64,000 nucleotides of DNA, taken from assembly GCF_036237275.1 (NCBI RefSeq), contig NZ_CP108352.1, positions 2,790,001 through 2,854,000 of the forward strand. The letters run 5' to 3'. Positions 1 through 9,784 of the stretch are shown piece by piece. Both the position numbers and the translations under genes were made by a program. Below the pieces are notes generated by a model. That model had not been told where the DNA came from, ran no database searches, and worked only from the letters and a program-made list of their open reading frames with translations. Each line of letters begins with the position of its first letter. Positions within the stretch are counted from its first letter, which is position 1. Source of the stretch: Streptomyces sp. NBC_01353 (lineage in GTDB: Bacteria; Actinomycetota; Actinomycetes; Streptomycetales; Streptomycetaceae).

Positions 1-540
1 GAGCCGGGCGAGCCGGGAGCAGGTGTCGAGGGCGGCGACGAGTCCGGGGAACACCATCCGGACGGCTTCCTGGAGATGGGCCTCCATGGGGTGGCCGGTG
101 TACATCCGCCGGCGGGGGCCGGACGGGTTCCAGGTCGTGTAGTGGTGCACGGTGTCGCGGGGCACCATGTCGGTGCGGCGGCCCAGGAGTTCGAGGACCG
201 GGAGGACTTCGGGGACGGCGGCCACGGGCTGGAGGCCGTGACGTTTGAGCGAGCCGAGCAGGATGCCGAGGTCGCGCATCGCGGCGAGCGCGTCGATCAC
301 GCTCCACTCGGCGGCCAGGTCGGGGTCGGGGACGAGGGTGCGCAGGGCGACCGTGAGCGCGGGCGCGTCGGCGTCGGCGTTCATCGCGGGCAACGCGGCG
401 AGGACGGCGTCGGCGCCGAGCGGGTCGGCGGCGCATATGTCGGCTAAGCAGTAGCGAGGGTCGCCGCGTTCCTCGAGTCGGGGCGCGACAAGGTCGTACA
501 GGGCCAACGGAATGCCCCTTCCGGTCGGGGGCTCGCTCAC
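1..540 (-). CDS. PrnB-like (monodechloroaminopyrrolnitrin synthase family) protein, partial
   Basis: The gene runs off the left edge of the window, so only the N-terminal ~180 residues are visible. The translation contains AAMRDLGILLGSLKRHG, nearly identical to a signature segment I recall from Pseudomonas PrnB, followed by conserved blocks such as TTWNPSG and YTGHPMEAHLQEAVRM. PrnB is a heme protein of the IDO/TDO superfamily that rearranges 7-chlorotryptophan in pyrrolnitrin biosynthesis. The heme-ligating C-terminal half is off the window, so catalytic competence cannot be judged. I chose GTG at 540; GTG at 567 and TTG at 507 (preceded by GGAAGGGG) are alternatives. It is the last visible gene of a minus-strand series behind the MFS and HpaB-like genes. 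Family is fairly sure, substrate unknown. Confidence 0.75.
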   Translation of the reverse strand, partial: MSEPPTGRGIPLALYDLVAPRLEERGDPRYCLADICAADPLGADAVLAALPAMNADADAPALTVALRTLVPDPDLAAEWSVIDALAAMRDLGILLGSLKRHGLQPVAAVPEVLPVLELLGRRTDMVPRDTVHHYTTWNPSGPRRRMYTGHPMEAHLQEAVRMVFPGLVAALDTCSRLARL

Positions 541-599
541 CTCCGGGGCGCGCGTCGACGGGCGCACTCCCCTTCGGCTCGCTCGCCGGGGTTACGTGG

Positions 600-2018
600 T
601 CACCGTGGTTCGGCCACTCGCCCGCGGCGTGGCGGCGCCGGGGTGGGCATGGGCAGGCGCAAGCGTACGGAGATCAACGTGGCGACGGCGGCGAAAGCCC
701 CTCCGACGAGCAGAGCGGCCTGGAAGCCGTCGGTCTGGGCGGCCGCGGTGGCTGATTCGGTACGGGTGGTGGCGACGGCCACGAGGACGGCGAGGCCGAG
801 GACGGAGCCGAACTGCTGGCTCGTGTTGACCAACCCGGAGGCGAGTCCGGCCTCTTCGGGGGCGGCCTCGGCCGTGGCGGCCACGTTCGTGGTGACCATG
901 ACGAGCGGCAGGGCGGCGCCCAGGAGGAGGCTCGGGGCGAGGACGGTGGTGAGGAAGCCGCCGTCGGGGGTGAGCGCGAGGGCCAGCCAGATCGTGCCGG
1001 CGCACAGCAGCGCGAAGCCGAGGGTCATGGTCCGGGTCAGTCCGAGCCGGAAGATGAGCCGGCCGGTCTGCGGGGCGACGGCGACGACCACGAGGGAGAG
1101 GGGCAGCAGGCCAAGACCGCCGCCGAGGGGTGTGTACCCGAGGACGCTCTGCAGATGGACGCTGACCAGGAAGAACATCGGGAACAGCGTCATCTGGGCG
1201 AGGGCGCTGAGGACGTTGGCGCGCCGGAGGGCGGGCCTTCGGAGGACGGCCGGCGGGACGAGCGGCTCCGGCGTGCGCGTCTCGACGACGGCGAAGGCGG
1301 CGAGGAGGGCGAGCCCGCCGGCTCCGGCGGTCAAGGTCGTCGGGGACAGCCACCCGGTCTCGGCGGCGCCGACGAGCGCGTAGGCGACGAGCCCCAGGCC
1401 GCCGGTGCCGGTGAGTGCCCCGGCGAGGTCGAAGCGGCTGCCGCCCTTGGTGTCGCGGGCCCCTTCGAGCACCCGGAGGGCCTGGGCGCCCAGGAGCACG
1501 GCGGCGAGGACGTTGAGCCACAGCGTGGACCGCCATCCGAGGAGATCGGTGAGGACTCCGCCGAGTACGGTCCCGAGGACCCCGCCGAGGCCCCCCATCG
1601 CGGCGAACGCCCCGAGCGCCTTGTGTCGGGCGGGCCCGTCGGGGAAGAGGACGAGCAGCAGCGCGAATGCGGCGGCCGCGGCGAGCGCGGCACCGACGCC
1701 CTGGGCGGCGCGGGCCGCGACCAGTACACCCGGTCCGGGCGCGAGGGCCCCGACGGCGGAGGCGACCGCGAGCAGCCCGAGCCCGGCGAGGAACACCCGC
1801 CGATGCCCGAGCAGGTCGGCGACCCGCCCTCCGAGCAGCAACAGCCCCCCGAAGGTGATCAGATACGCGTTCGCCACCCAGGACAGCCCGGCGGCTCCGG
1901 CGCCGAGGTCGGCGCCGATGGAGGGCAGGGCGACGTTGACGACGGCGGTGTCGAGAATGAGCAGCAGCTGCGTGGCGGCGAGCAGCGTGAGAGCGCCACG
2001 CGAAGGCCGGGACTTCAT
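600..2018 (-). CDS. MFS transporter, DHA2 (EmrB/QacA-like) drug-efflux type
   Basis: An integral membrane protein of 472 residues with about 14 hydrophobic segments. The motif LDTAVVNVALPSIGADLG near residue 20 and the GGRVADLLGHRR loop are hallmarks of the proton-driven DHA2 efflux family. It probably exports a small molecule from the cytoplasm; the substrate cannot be read from sequence. The ATG at 2018 shares its A with the TGA of the upstream monooxygenase gene (TGATG), so translational coupling is likely and the two are co-transcribed. A start 36 nt further upstream is possible but would overlap the neighbour more. With the monooxygenase and the PrnB-like gene it could form the export step of a small biosynthetic cassette, which is inference from context only. 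Confidence 0.88.
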   Translation of the reverse strand: MKSRPSRGALTLLAATQLLLILDTAVVNVALPSIGADLGAGAAGLSWVANAYLITFGGLLLLGGRVADLLGHRRVFLAGLGLLAVASAVGALAPGPGVLVAARAAQGVGAALAAAAAFALLLVLFPDGPARHKALGAFAAMGGLGGVLGTVLGGVLTDLLGWRSTLWLNVLAAVLLGAQALRVLEGARDTKGGSRFDLAGALTGTGGLGLVAYALVGAAETGWLSPTTLTAGAGGLALLAAFAVVETRTPEPLVPPAVLRRPALRRANVLSALAQMTLFPMFFLVSVHLQSVLGYTPLGGGLGLLPLSLVVVAVAPQTGRLIFRLGLTRTMTLGFALLCAGTIWLALALTPDGGFLTTVLAPSLLLGAALPLVMVTTNVAATAEAAPEEAGLASGLVNTSQQFGSVLGLAVLVAVATTRTESATAAAQTDGFQAALLVGGAFAAVATLISVRLRLPMPTPAPPRRGRVAEPR

Positions 2019-3430
2019 CACCGCGTCGTCCCCAGGTCGTACCCGTCCAGACATGCCTGGGCCAGGCCCTCGCAGTGGTCGGCGGCGCCGGCCCAGGTCT
2101 GCATGGTCAGATAGACGTGCGGGGCGCCGTGGTAGAAGCGCTCGTACTGCTCATGCCGACCGGCGAACTCCGAACCGAGGGCGTCCCAGGCGAGCTTGAG
2201 AAGCTTGATGCGGTCCTCGGCGGGATGCCCGGGCGTACGGAAGTACTGCTGTACGAGTCCCCCCAGCTCGGGGTGGAGCAGGTCGCGGCCGCTCGCCGGG
2301 GTCTGGACGAGCGCGCCCCCCGCGAGCAGCTTGATGTCCTGGACGGCCCGGGGGTACAGCTCGCCGGCCATGATGCGCTGGGCGAAGGAGATGTCCCGCC
2401 CGGGCCGCACGCCACCCCGCCCGCCGTCCACTTCCTCGTACGACGCCTCGGCGGCGAGCACGAAGGCCTTGGCCTGCGCGACCATCCCGAGGAGCCGCCC
2501 GATCGCCTGCGTGACGGCCGGCAGCGTGTCCGTGCCGTTCGACCGGGCGATCAGAATGGCAAGTCCGGTGAGGAACTCCAGCTTGGTCCAGAAACGGGTG
2601 GCGGACTGGTGCACGAGGTTCAGATAGGCGGGGGTGTCCCACCACATCGCGGCGGTCGCGGCGGGATCGCGGTAGGTCAGCACCCGCTCCCACGGCACGA
2701 AGACGTCGTCGCAGACGAGCAGCGCGTCGTTCTCGTCGTAGCGGGAGGAGAGCGGCTGATCGAAGACGGACCGGGCCTGCCCTTCGTACGAGACCCGCGA
2801 GATGAGCTTGAGCCCGGGCGTGTCCACGCGTAAGGAGAAGGTCAGCGCCCGGTCGAAGTCCCCGGCGGCGAGCGGCTCGATCGTCCCCACAAGGATCTCG
2901 TCGGCGAAGACGGCGCCGGTGCCGATGGTCTTGGCGCCGCGCACGACGATCCCGTCGGCCCGGTCCTCGACGACCCGCACGCTCTCGCCGGCCGGGTTCG
3001 TGAGCGTGAACGCGCAGTGCAGTCCGCCTTCGGCGAGCCGCCGGTGGTACGCGAGCGCGTTCTCGGCCCCGCCGAAACACTCGGTGTCGAACACCTCGGG
3101 CACGGCGGCGAACCCGGCGACGCCGGAGGCCATGTAGTCGGGCGTCCGCCCCAGGAACCCGTAACTCGCCTCGGCCCACACCTTGTACGCGCCCCGCCGC
3201 GCGACCAGATCCTCGTACGACCGGGGCACGGCGTAAGCGCGATGCACCCCGCCCTGAACGAGGGTGGGGGCGTGCGGCGAGTCATGGGCGAGGTCGAAGA
3301 GCCGGGCGAAGGAGGCGGCGGTGGCCCGGAAGGCGGGGTGCGTGGTGATGTCCTTGATCCGCTCCCCGTCGAGCCAGACCTCCCGCCCGTCGCGCAGCGC
3401 CTCCAGATACTCGTGCCCGGACCTCGTCAC
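2018..3430 (-). CDS. HpaB-type FADH2-dependent monooxygenase (4-hydroxyphenylacetate 3-monooxygenase family)
   Basis: A protein of about 470 residues with the acyl-CoA-dehydrogenase-like fold typical of HpaB oxygenases: an N-terminal region with GRTPDYM, a central beta domain (residues ~140-270) and a helical C-terminal domain. Members hydroxylate phenols or other aromatics using reduced flavin from a separate reductase; no reductase gene is visible nearby. The start is GTG at 3430, preceded by GGAGAGG at suitable spacing; an ATG 7 nt upstream is out of frame and stops at once. It heads a minus-strand unit with the MFS gene (TGATG junction) and the PrnB-like gene. The upstream AraC gene and the direct repeats at 3526-3555 suggest AraC-type control. 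The exact substrate is unknown. Confidence 0.82.
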   Translation of the reverse strand: MTRSGHEYLEALRDGREVWLDGERIKDITTHPAFRATAASFARLFDLAHDSPHAPTLVQGGVHRAYAVPRSYEDLVARRGAYKVWAEASYGFLGRTPDYMASGVAGFAAVPEVFDTECFGGAENALAYHRRLAEGGLHCAFTLTNPAGESVRVVEDRADGIVVRGAKTIGTGAVFADEILVGTIEPLAAGDFDRALTFSLRVDTPGLKLISRVSYEGQARSVFDQPLSSRYDENDALLVCDDVFVPWERVLTYRDPAATAAMWWDTPAYLNLVHQSATRFWTKLEFLTGLAILIARSNGTDTLPAVTQAIGRLLGMVAQAKAFVLAAEASYEEVDGGRGGVRPGRDISFAQRIMAGELYPRAVQDIKLLAGGALVQTPASGRDLLHPELGGLVQQYFRTPGHPAEDRIKLLKLAWDALGSEFAGRHEQYERFYHGAPHVYLTMQTWAGAADHCEGLAQACLDGYDLGTTR

Positions 3431-3525
3431 GTCAGCATCGCCTCTCCTCGCGAACCACGACAGCACCCGTAGGGCGGGCACCGCCCCGAGCCTTCATCGC
3501 GGGGACGGGGGGAGGCAATGAACGT

Positions 3526-3555
3526 CCGTCCAGCGCTCCTTAAGAACCGTCCAGC
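3526..3555. promoter_or_regulatory. Tandem CCGTCCAGC direct repeats, candidate AraC-regulator site
   Basis: CCGTCCAGC occurs at 3526-3534 and again at 3547-3555. The copies start 21 bp apart, two helical turns, in the 190-bp gap between the AraC-type gene and the HpaB-like gene. AraC/XylS regulators usually bind such same-face direct repeats upstream of -35. That they bind here is inference. Confidence 0.4.
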
Positions 3556-3620
3556 CAACTCCCGTTCACGAGGGATTCGCGCACATCAGCGCCTCGGGCG
3601 CTGCCGGCTGAGTATCGGGC

Positions 3621-4598
3621 TCAGGCGGCGCTGCTCACGCCCGTCCGGTACTCCCCCGGCGTCACCCCGAACCATTTCCGGAACGCCAGATGAAACCCGA
3701 CCGCGCTCTGGTAGCCCACCCTCGCCGGGACCGCCGACTGGGGGACCGAGGTTTCTGTGAGGAGGCGGGCCGCTTCCTGCATGCGGCGGCTGGTGAGGTG
3801 GCGGGCCGGGGACTCGCCGACCAGGGCTCGGAAGGCGGCCGTGAAGGCGGAGCGGGACATGCCGACCTCCCGCGCGAGGGAGTCGATCGTCCACGGTTCG
3901 GCGAAGCGCGTGGCGATCACGACCAGGGCGCGGCTGATGCCCGGGTGACGGAGCATCGGGAGCGATGTCGGGTTGTCCGCCAGTTCCCGCAGGAGCGGGC
4001 GCAGGGCGAGGACCAAGGCCATCTCGAAGGCGCGCAGGGTGATCAGACGGTCCCCGGGGCCCACGGGGCGGTCGGGTGAGGCCAGGAGGCGGAGGGTGTC
4101 GCGGAGCAGCGGTTCGCGGTCGACCTGGGCGCCGTCGAGGACGAGTGCCCAGGGCAGCGAGGTGTAGAGGCCGGTGGCTGCGCTGAGGTCGTAGTGGAGT
4201 CCGGCGCACAGCAGCCGGCTCTCCGGGCCGGTGCCCTCGATGACGATCTCGCCGGACGTGCCGGGCCGGCGCTCGGGCAGCACGGCCTTGAGCGGTATGC
4301 CCTGGCGGTCCGGCCGGTCGGCGAGCCGGTGGGCGGTGCCGGTCGGGAAGACGATCAGGTCGCCGGCGCGCAGCTCCAACGGTGTCCGGTCGTCGCCCGT
4401 GATCCAACACCCGCCCTCGACGATGTAGTGCAGCACGGCGCAGCTCTGTTCGGCGTCCCCCTCGATGGCCCAGGGCGCGCGGACGTGCCAGCGGCTGTCG
4501 AAGACGCCGGTGAGGCGGAGCGGTTGCAGCAGCTCGCTCAGGAGGTCGTCGTGCTCGCCCCCGTGCCGGTCGTCACGGTCGGTTCCCACCATGTCCAT
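3621..4598 (-). CDS. AraC family transcriptional regulator with N-terminal cupin
   Basis: A 325-residue cytoplasmic DNA-binding protein. Residues ~15-200 form a cupin-type sensing domain (LRAGDLIVFPTGTAHRL), and the C-terminal ~100 residues carry the two AraC helix-turn-helix units, ending in the signature VGYQSAVGFHLAFRKWFGVTPGEYR. The ATG at 4598 has GAAGGA six bases upstream. The first HTH contains SLAREVGMSRSAFTAAFRAL. It is encoded just upstream of the HpaB-like monooxygenase in the same direction and is divergent from the NmrA-like reductase, so it may control either or both. AraC proteins of this cupin_6 type often respond to small aromatic or redox-active molecules; the ligand here is unknown. 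Confidence 0.9.
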   Translation of the reverse strand: MDMVGTDRDDRHGGEHDDLLSELLQPLRLTGVFDSRWHVRAPWAIEGDAEQSCAVLHYIVEGGCWITGDDRTPLELRAGDLIVFPTGTAHRLADRPDRQGIPLKAVLPERRPGTSGEIVIEGTGPESRLLCAGLHYDLSAATGLYTSLPWALVLDGAQVDREPLLRDTLRLLASPDRPVGPGDRLITLRAFEMALVLALRPLLRELADNPTSLPMLRHPGISRALVVIATRFAEPWTIDSLAREVGMSRSAFTAAFRALVGESPARHLTSRRMQEAARLLTETSVPQSAVPARVGYQSAVGFHLAFRKWFGVTPGEYRTGVSSAA

Positions 4599-4714
4599 GG
4601 ACGATCCTTCAACTTCCGCCCCGGTTTGTTAATTGAACGGACGAAGCCACCGCCGCCAGCCTGAGAGGGCCGTCACGGCGACAGCGACAGCCTATCGAAG
4701 GGCCTCAACCACAC

Positions 4715-5656
4715 ATGTCCAGTGAGATACCGATGCGGGTGGCGGTCGTAGGAGCGACCGGTTTCCAGGGCGGCGCGGTGGCGCGTCTGCTCGGCGAGCG
4801 GCACCACCGGGTACGCACGCTCACCCGCCGCCGCGCGGGCGACCGCCCGCCGCTGCCCGGCGCCTCCTTCGTGGCCGGCGACCTGGCGAGCCCGAAGGAC
4901 GTCCGGAGGCTCTTCGAGGGGACGACCCATGCCGTGGTGACGATGCCGCTGGTGTACGAGCCGGAGCGGGTACGGCTGTACGCCCGCAACATCGCCCTCG
5001 CGGCCCTGGACGCCGGTGTCGAGCGCCTGGTCCACAACGCCAACACCCGTGTCCCGCAGGGCCCGACCACGCTGCCCGCCTTCGAGACCCGGCGGATCGT
5101 CGAGGAGGTGCTGCGCGACAGCGGCGTCCCGCTGGTCGTCGTACGGCCTCCGGTCTATCTGGACAACCTCTTCTCCCCGTGGAACGGCCCGGCGCTCGTC
5201 GACGAGGGCGTGCTCGCCTTTCCGCTGCCCGAGTCCACGCCGACGGCGTGGCTGTCGCACCGGGACCTGGCGGAGGCCGTGTACGCGGCGCTGACCGTGG
5301 ACGGCCTCGACGGCCGCACCTTCGACATCGGGGGGACGCACTCGCTGACCGGCGCGGATCTGGCGGCCGCGTTCGGCCGCGGGCTCGGCCGGACGGTGCG
5401 GTACGTACAGCTTCCGCCCGCGGTCTTCCAGCGCGGTCTGGCCCAACTGCTCGGGCCGGAGACGGCGGCCGGTGTCGCGGGGATCTACCACTACATGGCG
5501 ACGGGCGACGACCCGCTCCTCCTGGCGGCCGACGACGGTGTTTCGGCCGAAGTCCTCGGGGTGCGCGCGGCGCCGGTGGACGAGTGGGTGAGCCGTCAGC
5601 CGTGGCAGGTGTGGGCCGGCGACGCGGAGGAGCAGTCGCCGTCCGCGCAGGGTTGA
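4715..5656 (+). CDS. NmrA-like NAD(P)-binding (atypical SDR) protein
   Basis: A 313-residue protein with an N-terminal Rossmann motif VVGATGFQGGAVARLL, which binds NAD(P), and a C-terminal substrate domain typical of NmrA/HSCARG-like atypical short-chain dehydrogenases. Such proteins act as redox sensors or as reductases of quinones and related compounds. The canonical YxxxK pair is not evident, so a purely regulatory role is possible. ATG 4715 is used; an internal ATG at 4733 would also retain the full Rossmann fold. The gene is divergent from the AraC regulator across ~116 bp, which probably holds both promoters, and it is followed by a strong hairpin at 5761. Function beyond nucleotide binding is not established. 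Confidence 0.8.
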   Translation: MSSEIPMRVAVVGATGFQGGAVARLLGERHHRVRTLTRRRAGDRPPLPGASFVAGDLASPKDVRRLFEGTTHAVVTMPLVYEPERVRLYARNIALAALDAGVERLVHNANTRVPQGPTTLPAFETRRIVEEVLRDSGVPLVVVRPPVYLDNLFSPWNGPALVDEGVLAFPLPESTPTAWLSHRDLAEAVYAALTVDGLDGRTFDIGGTHSLTGADLAAAFGRGLGRTVRYVQLPPAVFQRGLAQLLGPETAAGVAGIYHYMATGDDPLLLAADDGVSAEVLGVRAAPVDEWVSRQPWQVWAGDAEEQSPSAQG

Positions 5657-5760
5657 TCGCGACAGCCGAGCAACCCGATCGCGACGCCCCGACGGCGCTC
5701 GTACCGCCCCCCGATCAACACAGCGGCTCGACACCCCCCACCCGTACGCCCGTTCGTGAA

Positions 5761-5789
5761 CCGGCCCCGTCCCACAAGGACGGGGCCGG
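5761..5789 (+). terminator. Rho-independent-type hairpin downstream of the NmrA-like gene
   Basis: Perfect 12-bp GC-rich stem (5761-5772 with 5778-5789) and a CACAA loop, followed by ATCTTGT. It separates the NmrA-like gene from the glgE promoter region (about 5790-5934). Confidence 0.75.
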
Positions 5790-5934
5790 AATCTTGTGGG
5801 TGCCGTGTGCTTGTCCGTACGCCTACGTCCTAGTAGTTAACAAAGCGCCGGATTGGCCACCGGAAGTCGGTGGAAGGCTCCCCCGGTACACCCCCGTAGA
5901 CCCGCCATCCGAGTGAACGCGGACAGGAGCGGCC

Positions 5935-8013
5935 ATGCCCGCAACCCGCCAGCCGTCGACGGAGCTACAAAGAGCGCACCACCACCCGCACCCCCGTAAA
6001 CCCTCAGGTGATGCTGTGAATCCGCTCATGGGACGTATTCCCGTACTGGACGTCCGCCCGCTGGTCGACTGCGGCCGCCGCCCCGCGAAGGCGGTGGCCG
6101 GTGAGACCTTCGAGGTGACGGCCACCGTCTTCCGCGAGGGCCACGACGCCGTCGCCGCCAACGTCGTGCTGCGTCGCCCGTCAGGACGCCCCGGCCCTTG
6201 GACCCCGATGCGTGAACTGGCCCCCGGTACCGACCGGTGGGGCGCTGAGGTCACGCCGGACGTCGAGGGCCTTTGGACGTACACGGTCGAGGCGTGGAGC
6301 GACCCCCTCGCCACCTGGCGGCACACCGCCAAAATCAAGATCCCGGCGGGGATCGACTCCGAACTCGTCCTCGCCGAGGGCGCCGAGCTCCACGAGCGGG
6401 CCGCGAAGGGCGTCCCGAAGAAGGGCGGCGGCCGCGAGGCCGTGCTGGCCGCCGCGGACGCGCTGCGCGACGAGACCCGCTCGGCCGCCGCGCGGCTCGC
6501 GGCGGCGCTCGCCCCGCAGGTGACCGAGGCCCTCGACCGGCATCCGCTGCGCGAACTGGTCAGCACCTCCCCCGCGTTGCACCTCCAGGTGGAGCGCGAG
6601 CGGGCGCTGTTCGGCTCCTGGTACGAGTTCTTCCCGCGCTCGGAGGGCGTGAAGAAGGTCCGCGGCAGGACCGTCCCCGGGACCTTCCGTACCGCTGCCG
6701 AACGGCTCCCGGCGATCGCCGCGATGGGCTTCGACGTGGTCTATCTGCCGCCCATCCACCCCATCGGCACCACCCACCGCAAGGGTCCCAACAACGCGCT
6801 CTCGGCCAGCCCGAACGACGTCGGGGTCCCCTGGGCGATCGGCTCGCCCGAGGGCGGTCACGACGCCGTCCACCCGGACCTGGGCACGATCGAGGACTTC
6901 GACGCCTTCGTGGCACGAGCCCGCGAGCTACGCCTCGAGATCGCGCTGGACTTCGCGCTCCAGTGCTCCCCGGACCACCCGTGGGTGGAGAAGCACCCGG
7001 AGTGGTTCCACCACCGCCCGGACGGCTCGATCGCCTACGCCGAGAACCCGCCGAAGAAGTACCAGGACATCTATCCCGTGGCGTTCGACAAGGACATGGA
7101 CGGCATCGTCGCCGAGACCGTGCGAGTCCTGCGTCACTGGATGGACCACGGCGTACGGATCTTCCGCGTCGACAACCCGCACACCAAGCCGGTGGTGTTC
7201 TGGGAGCGGGTGATCGGCGAGATCAACCGGGCCGACCCGGACGTGATCTTCCTGGCGGAGGCGTTCACCCGGCCCGCGATGATGCGCACCCTGGGCGCGA
7301 TCGGCTTCCAGCAGTCGTACACGTACTTCACCTGGCGCAACACCAAGGAGGAGCTGACGGAGTACCTCACGGAGCTGTCCGGAGACGTGGCGGCGCAGAT
7401 GCGGCCGAACTTCTTCGTGAACACCCCCGACATCCTGCACGCCTACCTCCAGCAGGGCGGCCGGCCGGCCTTCGAGGTGCGGGCGGTGCTCGCCGCCACT
7501 CTCTCACCCACCTGGGGTGTGTACGCCGGCTACGAACTCTGCGAGGGGACCCCGCTACGGGACGGCAGTGAGGAGTACCTCGATTCGGAGAAGTACCAAC
7601 TGCGGCCCCGTGACTGGGAGTCGGCGGAACGCTCGGGAGCGTCGATCGCCCCGCTCATCACCACGCTCAACCGGGTCAGGCGCCGTCACCCGGCCCTGCG
7701 CCGACTGCGGAACCTGACCTTCCACACCACGGACAACGACGCGGTGATCGCGTACAGCAAGCGTTCGGGCTCGAACACCGTTCTGGTGGTCGCCAACCTC
7801 GATCCTCACCACACCCAGGAGGCCACGGTCTCGTTGAACATGCCGGAACTCGGCCTCGACTGGCCCGAGACCGTGCCGGTGCGCGACGAGCTCACCGGCG
7901 AGACCTATCACTGGGGCAGGGCCAACTATGTGCGCCTCGAGCCGGGCATCACGCCCGCGCACATCCTCACCCTGCGACCGTCCCCGCAGACCGGAGGGTC
8001 ACCCACATCATGA
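5935..8013 (+). CDS. glgE: Alpha-1,4-glucan:maltose-1-phosphate maltosyltransferase
   Basis: GlgE, a GH13_3 enzyme, extends alpha-1,4-glucan using maltose-1-phosphate, the last chain-building step of the trehalose-to-glycogen pathway in the cytoplasm. At 692 residues it matches the usual Streptomyces length (~675). The predicted nucleophile is Asp413 in [10 protein letters not shown] and the acid/base Glu442 in [12 protein letters not shown]. Domains in order are an N-terminal beta-sandwich, the TIM-barrel catalytic domain and a C-terminal beta domain. The start ATG 5935 has AGGAG upstream, and the MPAT N terminus matches the S. coelicolor protein as I recall it. Its end overlaps treS by 4 bp, so the two are translationally coupled. 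The poorly conserved first ~30 residues are probably flexible. Confidence 0.96.
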   Translation: MPATRQPSTELQRAHHHPHPRKPSGDAVNPLMGRIPVLDVRPLVDCGRRPAKAVAGETFEVTATVFREGHDAVAANVVLRRPSGRPGPWTPMRELAPGTDRWGAEVTPDVEGLWTYTVEAWSDPLATWRHTAKIKIPAGIDSELVLAEGAELHERAAKGVPKKGGGREAVLAAADALRDETRSAAARLAAALAPQVTEALDRHPLRELVSTSPALHLQVERERALFGSWYEFFPRSEGVKKVRGRTVPGTFRTAAERLPAIAAMGFDVVYLPPIHPIGTTHRKGPNNALSASPNDVGVPWAIGSPEGGHDAVHPDLGTIEDFDAFVARARELRLEIALDFALQCSPDHPWVEKHPEWFHHRPDGSIAYAENPPKKYQDIYPVAFDKDMDGIVAETVRVLRHWMDHGVRIFRVDNPHTKPVVFWERVIGEINRADPDVIFLAEAFTRPAMMRTLGAIGFQQSYTYFTWRNTKEELTEYLTELSGDVAAQMRPNFFVNTPDILHAYLQQGGRPAFEVRAVLAATLSPTWGVYAGYELCEGTPLRDGSEEYLDSEKYQLRPRDWESAERSGASIAPLITTLNRVRRRHPALRRLRNLTFHTTDNDAVIAYSKRSGSNTVLVVANLDPHHTQEATVSLNMPELGLDWPETVPVRDELTGETYHWGRANYVRLEPGITPAHILTLRPSPQTGGSPTS

Positions 8014-9728
8014 CTGTCAACGAACCCGTCCCCGACACGTTCGAGGACACGCCCGCCAAGGACCGTGACCCGGACTGGTTCAAGAGGGCCGTGTTCTACG
8101 AAGTGCTCGTCAGGTCCTTCCAGGACAGCAACGGGGACGGCGTAGGCGATCTCAAGGGCATCACCTCGAAGCTGGACTATCTGCAGTGGCTGGGCGTCGA
8201 CTGCCTCTGGCTGCCGCCGTTCTTCAAGTCCCCGCTGCGGGACGGCGGCTACGACGTCGCCGACTACACCTCCGTGCTGCCGGAGTTCGGCGATCTCGCC
8301 GACTTCGTGGAGTTCGTGGACGCGGCGCACCAGCGCGGGATGCGCGTGATCATCGACTTCGTCATGAACCACACGAGCGACCAGCACCCGTGGTTCCTGG
8401 AGTCGCGCGCCAACCCCGACGGGCCGTACGGCGACTACTACGTCTGGGCCGACGACGACAAGCAGTTCCCGGACGCCCGGATCATCTTCGTCGACACGGA
8501 GACGTCGAACTGGACCTTCGACCCGGTGCGCAAGCAGTACTACTGGCACCGGTTCTTCTCGCACCAACCGGATCTCAACTACGAGAACCCGGCCGTGCAG
8601 GAGGAGATCCTCTCGGCACTGAAGTTCTGGCTGGACCTCGGCATCGACGGCTTCCGGCTGGACGCCGTGCCGTACCTGTACCAGGAGGAGGGAACCAACT
8701 GCGAGAACCTCCCCGCCACCCACGCCTTCCTCAAGCAGGTCCGCAAGGAGATCGACGACCACTACCCGGACACCGTGCTGCTCGCCGAGGCGAACCAGTG
8801 GCCCGAGGACGTGGTCGACTACTTCGGGGACTTCTCCTCGGGCGGCGACGAGTGCCACATGGCGTTCCACTTCCCGGTGATGCCACGGATCTTCATGGCG
8901 GTACGGCGGGAGTCGCGCCACCCGGTCTCCGAGATCCTGGCCAAGACCCCGGCGATCCCGGCCCACTGTCAGTGGGGCATCTTCCTGCGCAACCACGACG
9001 AGCTGACGCTCGAGATGGTCACGGACGAAGAGCGTGACTACATGTACGCGGAGTACGCCAAGGACCCCCGGATGCGGGCCAACATCGGCATCCGGCGGCG
9101 GCTGGCCCCGCTGCTCGACAACGACCGCAAGCAGATGGAGCTGTTCACCGCGCTGCTCTTCTCGCTGCCCGGTTCGCCGGTGCTGTACTACGGCGACGAG
9201 ATCGGGATGGGCGACAACATCTGGCTGGGCGACCGGGACGGGGTGCGGACCCCGATGCAGTGGACGCCGGACCGGAACGCGGGCTTCTCGTCCTGCGACC
9301 CGGGCCGGCTCACCCTGCCGGCCATCATGGACCCGGTCCACGGCTACCAGGTCACCAATGTCGAGTCGGGCATGGCCTCGCCGTCCTCGCTGCTCCACTG
9401 GACGAAGCGGATGATCGAGATCCGTAAGCAGAACCGGGCCTTCGGACTCGGCTCGTACACGGAACTGCCCTCGTCCAATCCTGCGGTGCTCGCCTTCCTC
9501 CGGGAGGACGGCGACGATCTGGTCCTCTGCGTGAACAACTTCTCGCGGTTCGCGCAGCCGACGGAGCTGGACCTGCGGCAGTTCGACGGGATGAGCCCGG
9601 TCGAGCTGATCGGCCAGGTGCGGTTCCCGGCGATCGGACAGTGGCCCTATCTGCTCACCCTGGCAGGTCACGGCTTCTACTGGTTCCGCCTGAAGGCCCG
9701 GTCGGCCACGAGCCGACCGCAGCCCTGA
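8010..9728 (+). CDS. treS: Trehalose synthase (maltose alpha-D-glucosyltransferase)
   Basis: TreS interconverts trehalose and maltose and so feeds maltose to the kinase encoded next. The 572-residue protein is a GH13 enzyme with the four conserved regions: [18 protein letters not shown] (nucleophile Asp218), [12 protein letters not shown] (acid/base Glu260) and RNHDEL. It lacks the C-terminal maltokinase domain found fused to TreS in some bacteria; here the kinase is separate. The ATG at 8010 overlaps the glgE stop by 4 bp (ATGA). A 288-bp gap with short tandem repeats follows before the kinase gene, so partial termination or a second promoter there is possible. Actinobacterial TreS forms a complex with the maltokinase, which fits the order. 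Confidence 0.95.
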   Translation: MTVNEPVPDTFEDTPAKDRDPDWFKRAVFYEVLVRSFQDSNGDGVGDLKGITSKLDYLQWLGVDCLWLPPFFKSPLRDGGYDVADYTSVLPEFGDLADFVEFVDAAHQRGMRVIIDFVMNHTSDQHPWFLESRANPDGPYGDYYVWADDDKQFPDARIIFVDTETSNWTFDPVRKQYYWHRFFSHQPDLNYENPAVQEEILSALKFWLDLGIDGFRLDAVPYLYQEEGTNCENLPATHAFLKQVRKEIDDHYPDTVLLAEANQWPEDVVDYFGDFSSGGDECHMAFHFPVMPRIFMAVRRESRHPVSEILAKTPAIPAHCQWGIFLRNHDELTLEMVTDEERDYMYAEYAKDPRMRANIGIRRRLAPLLDNDRKQMELFTALLFSLPGSPVLYYGDEIGMGDNIWLGDRDGVRTPMQWTPDRNAGFSSCDPGRLTLPAIMDPVHGYQVTNVESGMASPSSLLHWTKRMIEIRKQNRAFGLGSYTELPSSNPAVLAFLREDGDDLVLCVNNFSRFAQPTELDLRQFDGMSPVELIGQVRFPAIGQWPYLLTLAGHGFYWFRLKARSATSRPQP

Positions 9729-9730
9729 CA

Positions 9731-9784
9731 GCGAACCGACCGACGAACCGACCGACGGCTCGACCGAAGAACTGACCGAAGAAC
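9731..9784 (+). repeat. Degenerate 12-bp tandem repeat in the treS-maltokinase gap
   Basis: Four to five imperfect copies of GAACCGACCGAC / GAACTGACCGAA directly after the treS stop. There is no coding potential. The rest of the gap (9785-10016) holds a direct repeat of GAACTCGA (about 9963-9984) and the kinase ribosome-binding site. Confidence 0.6.

Noticed and set aside
76-447. Plus-strand open frame opposite the PrnB-like gene
   Set aside because: Gly/Val/Arg-rich translation without domains, wholly antisense to a recognisable protein; a high-GC shadow.
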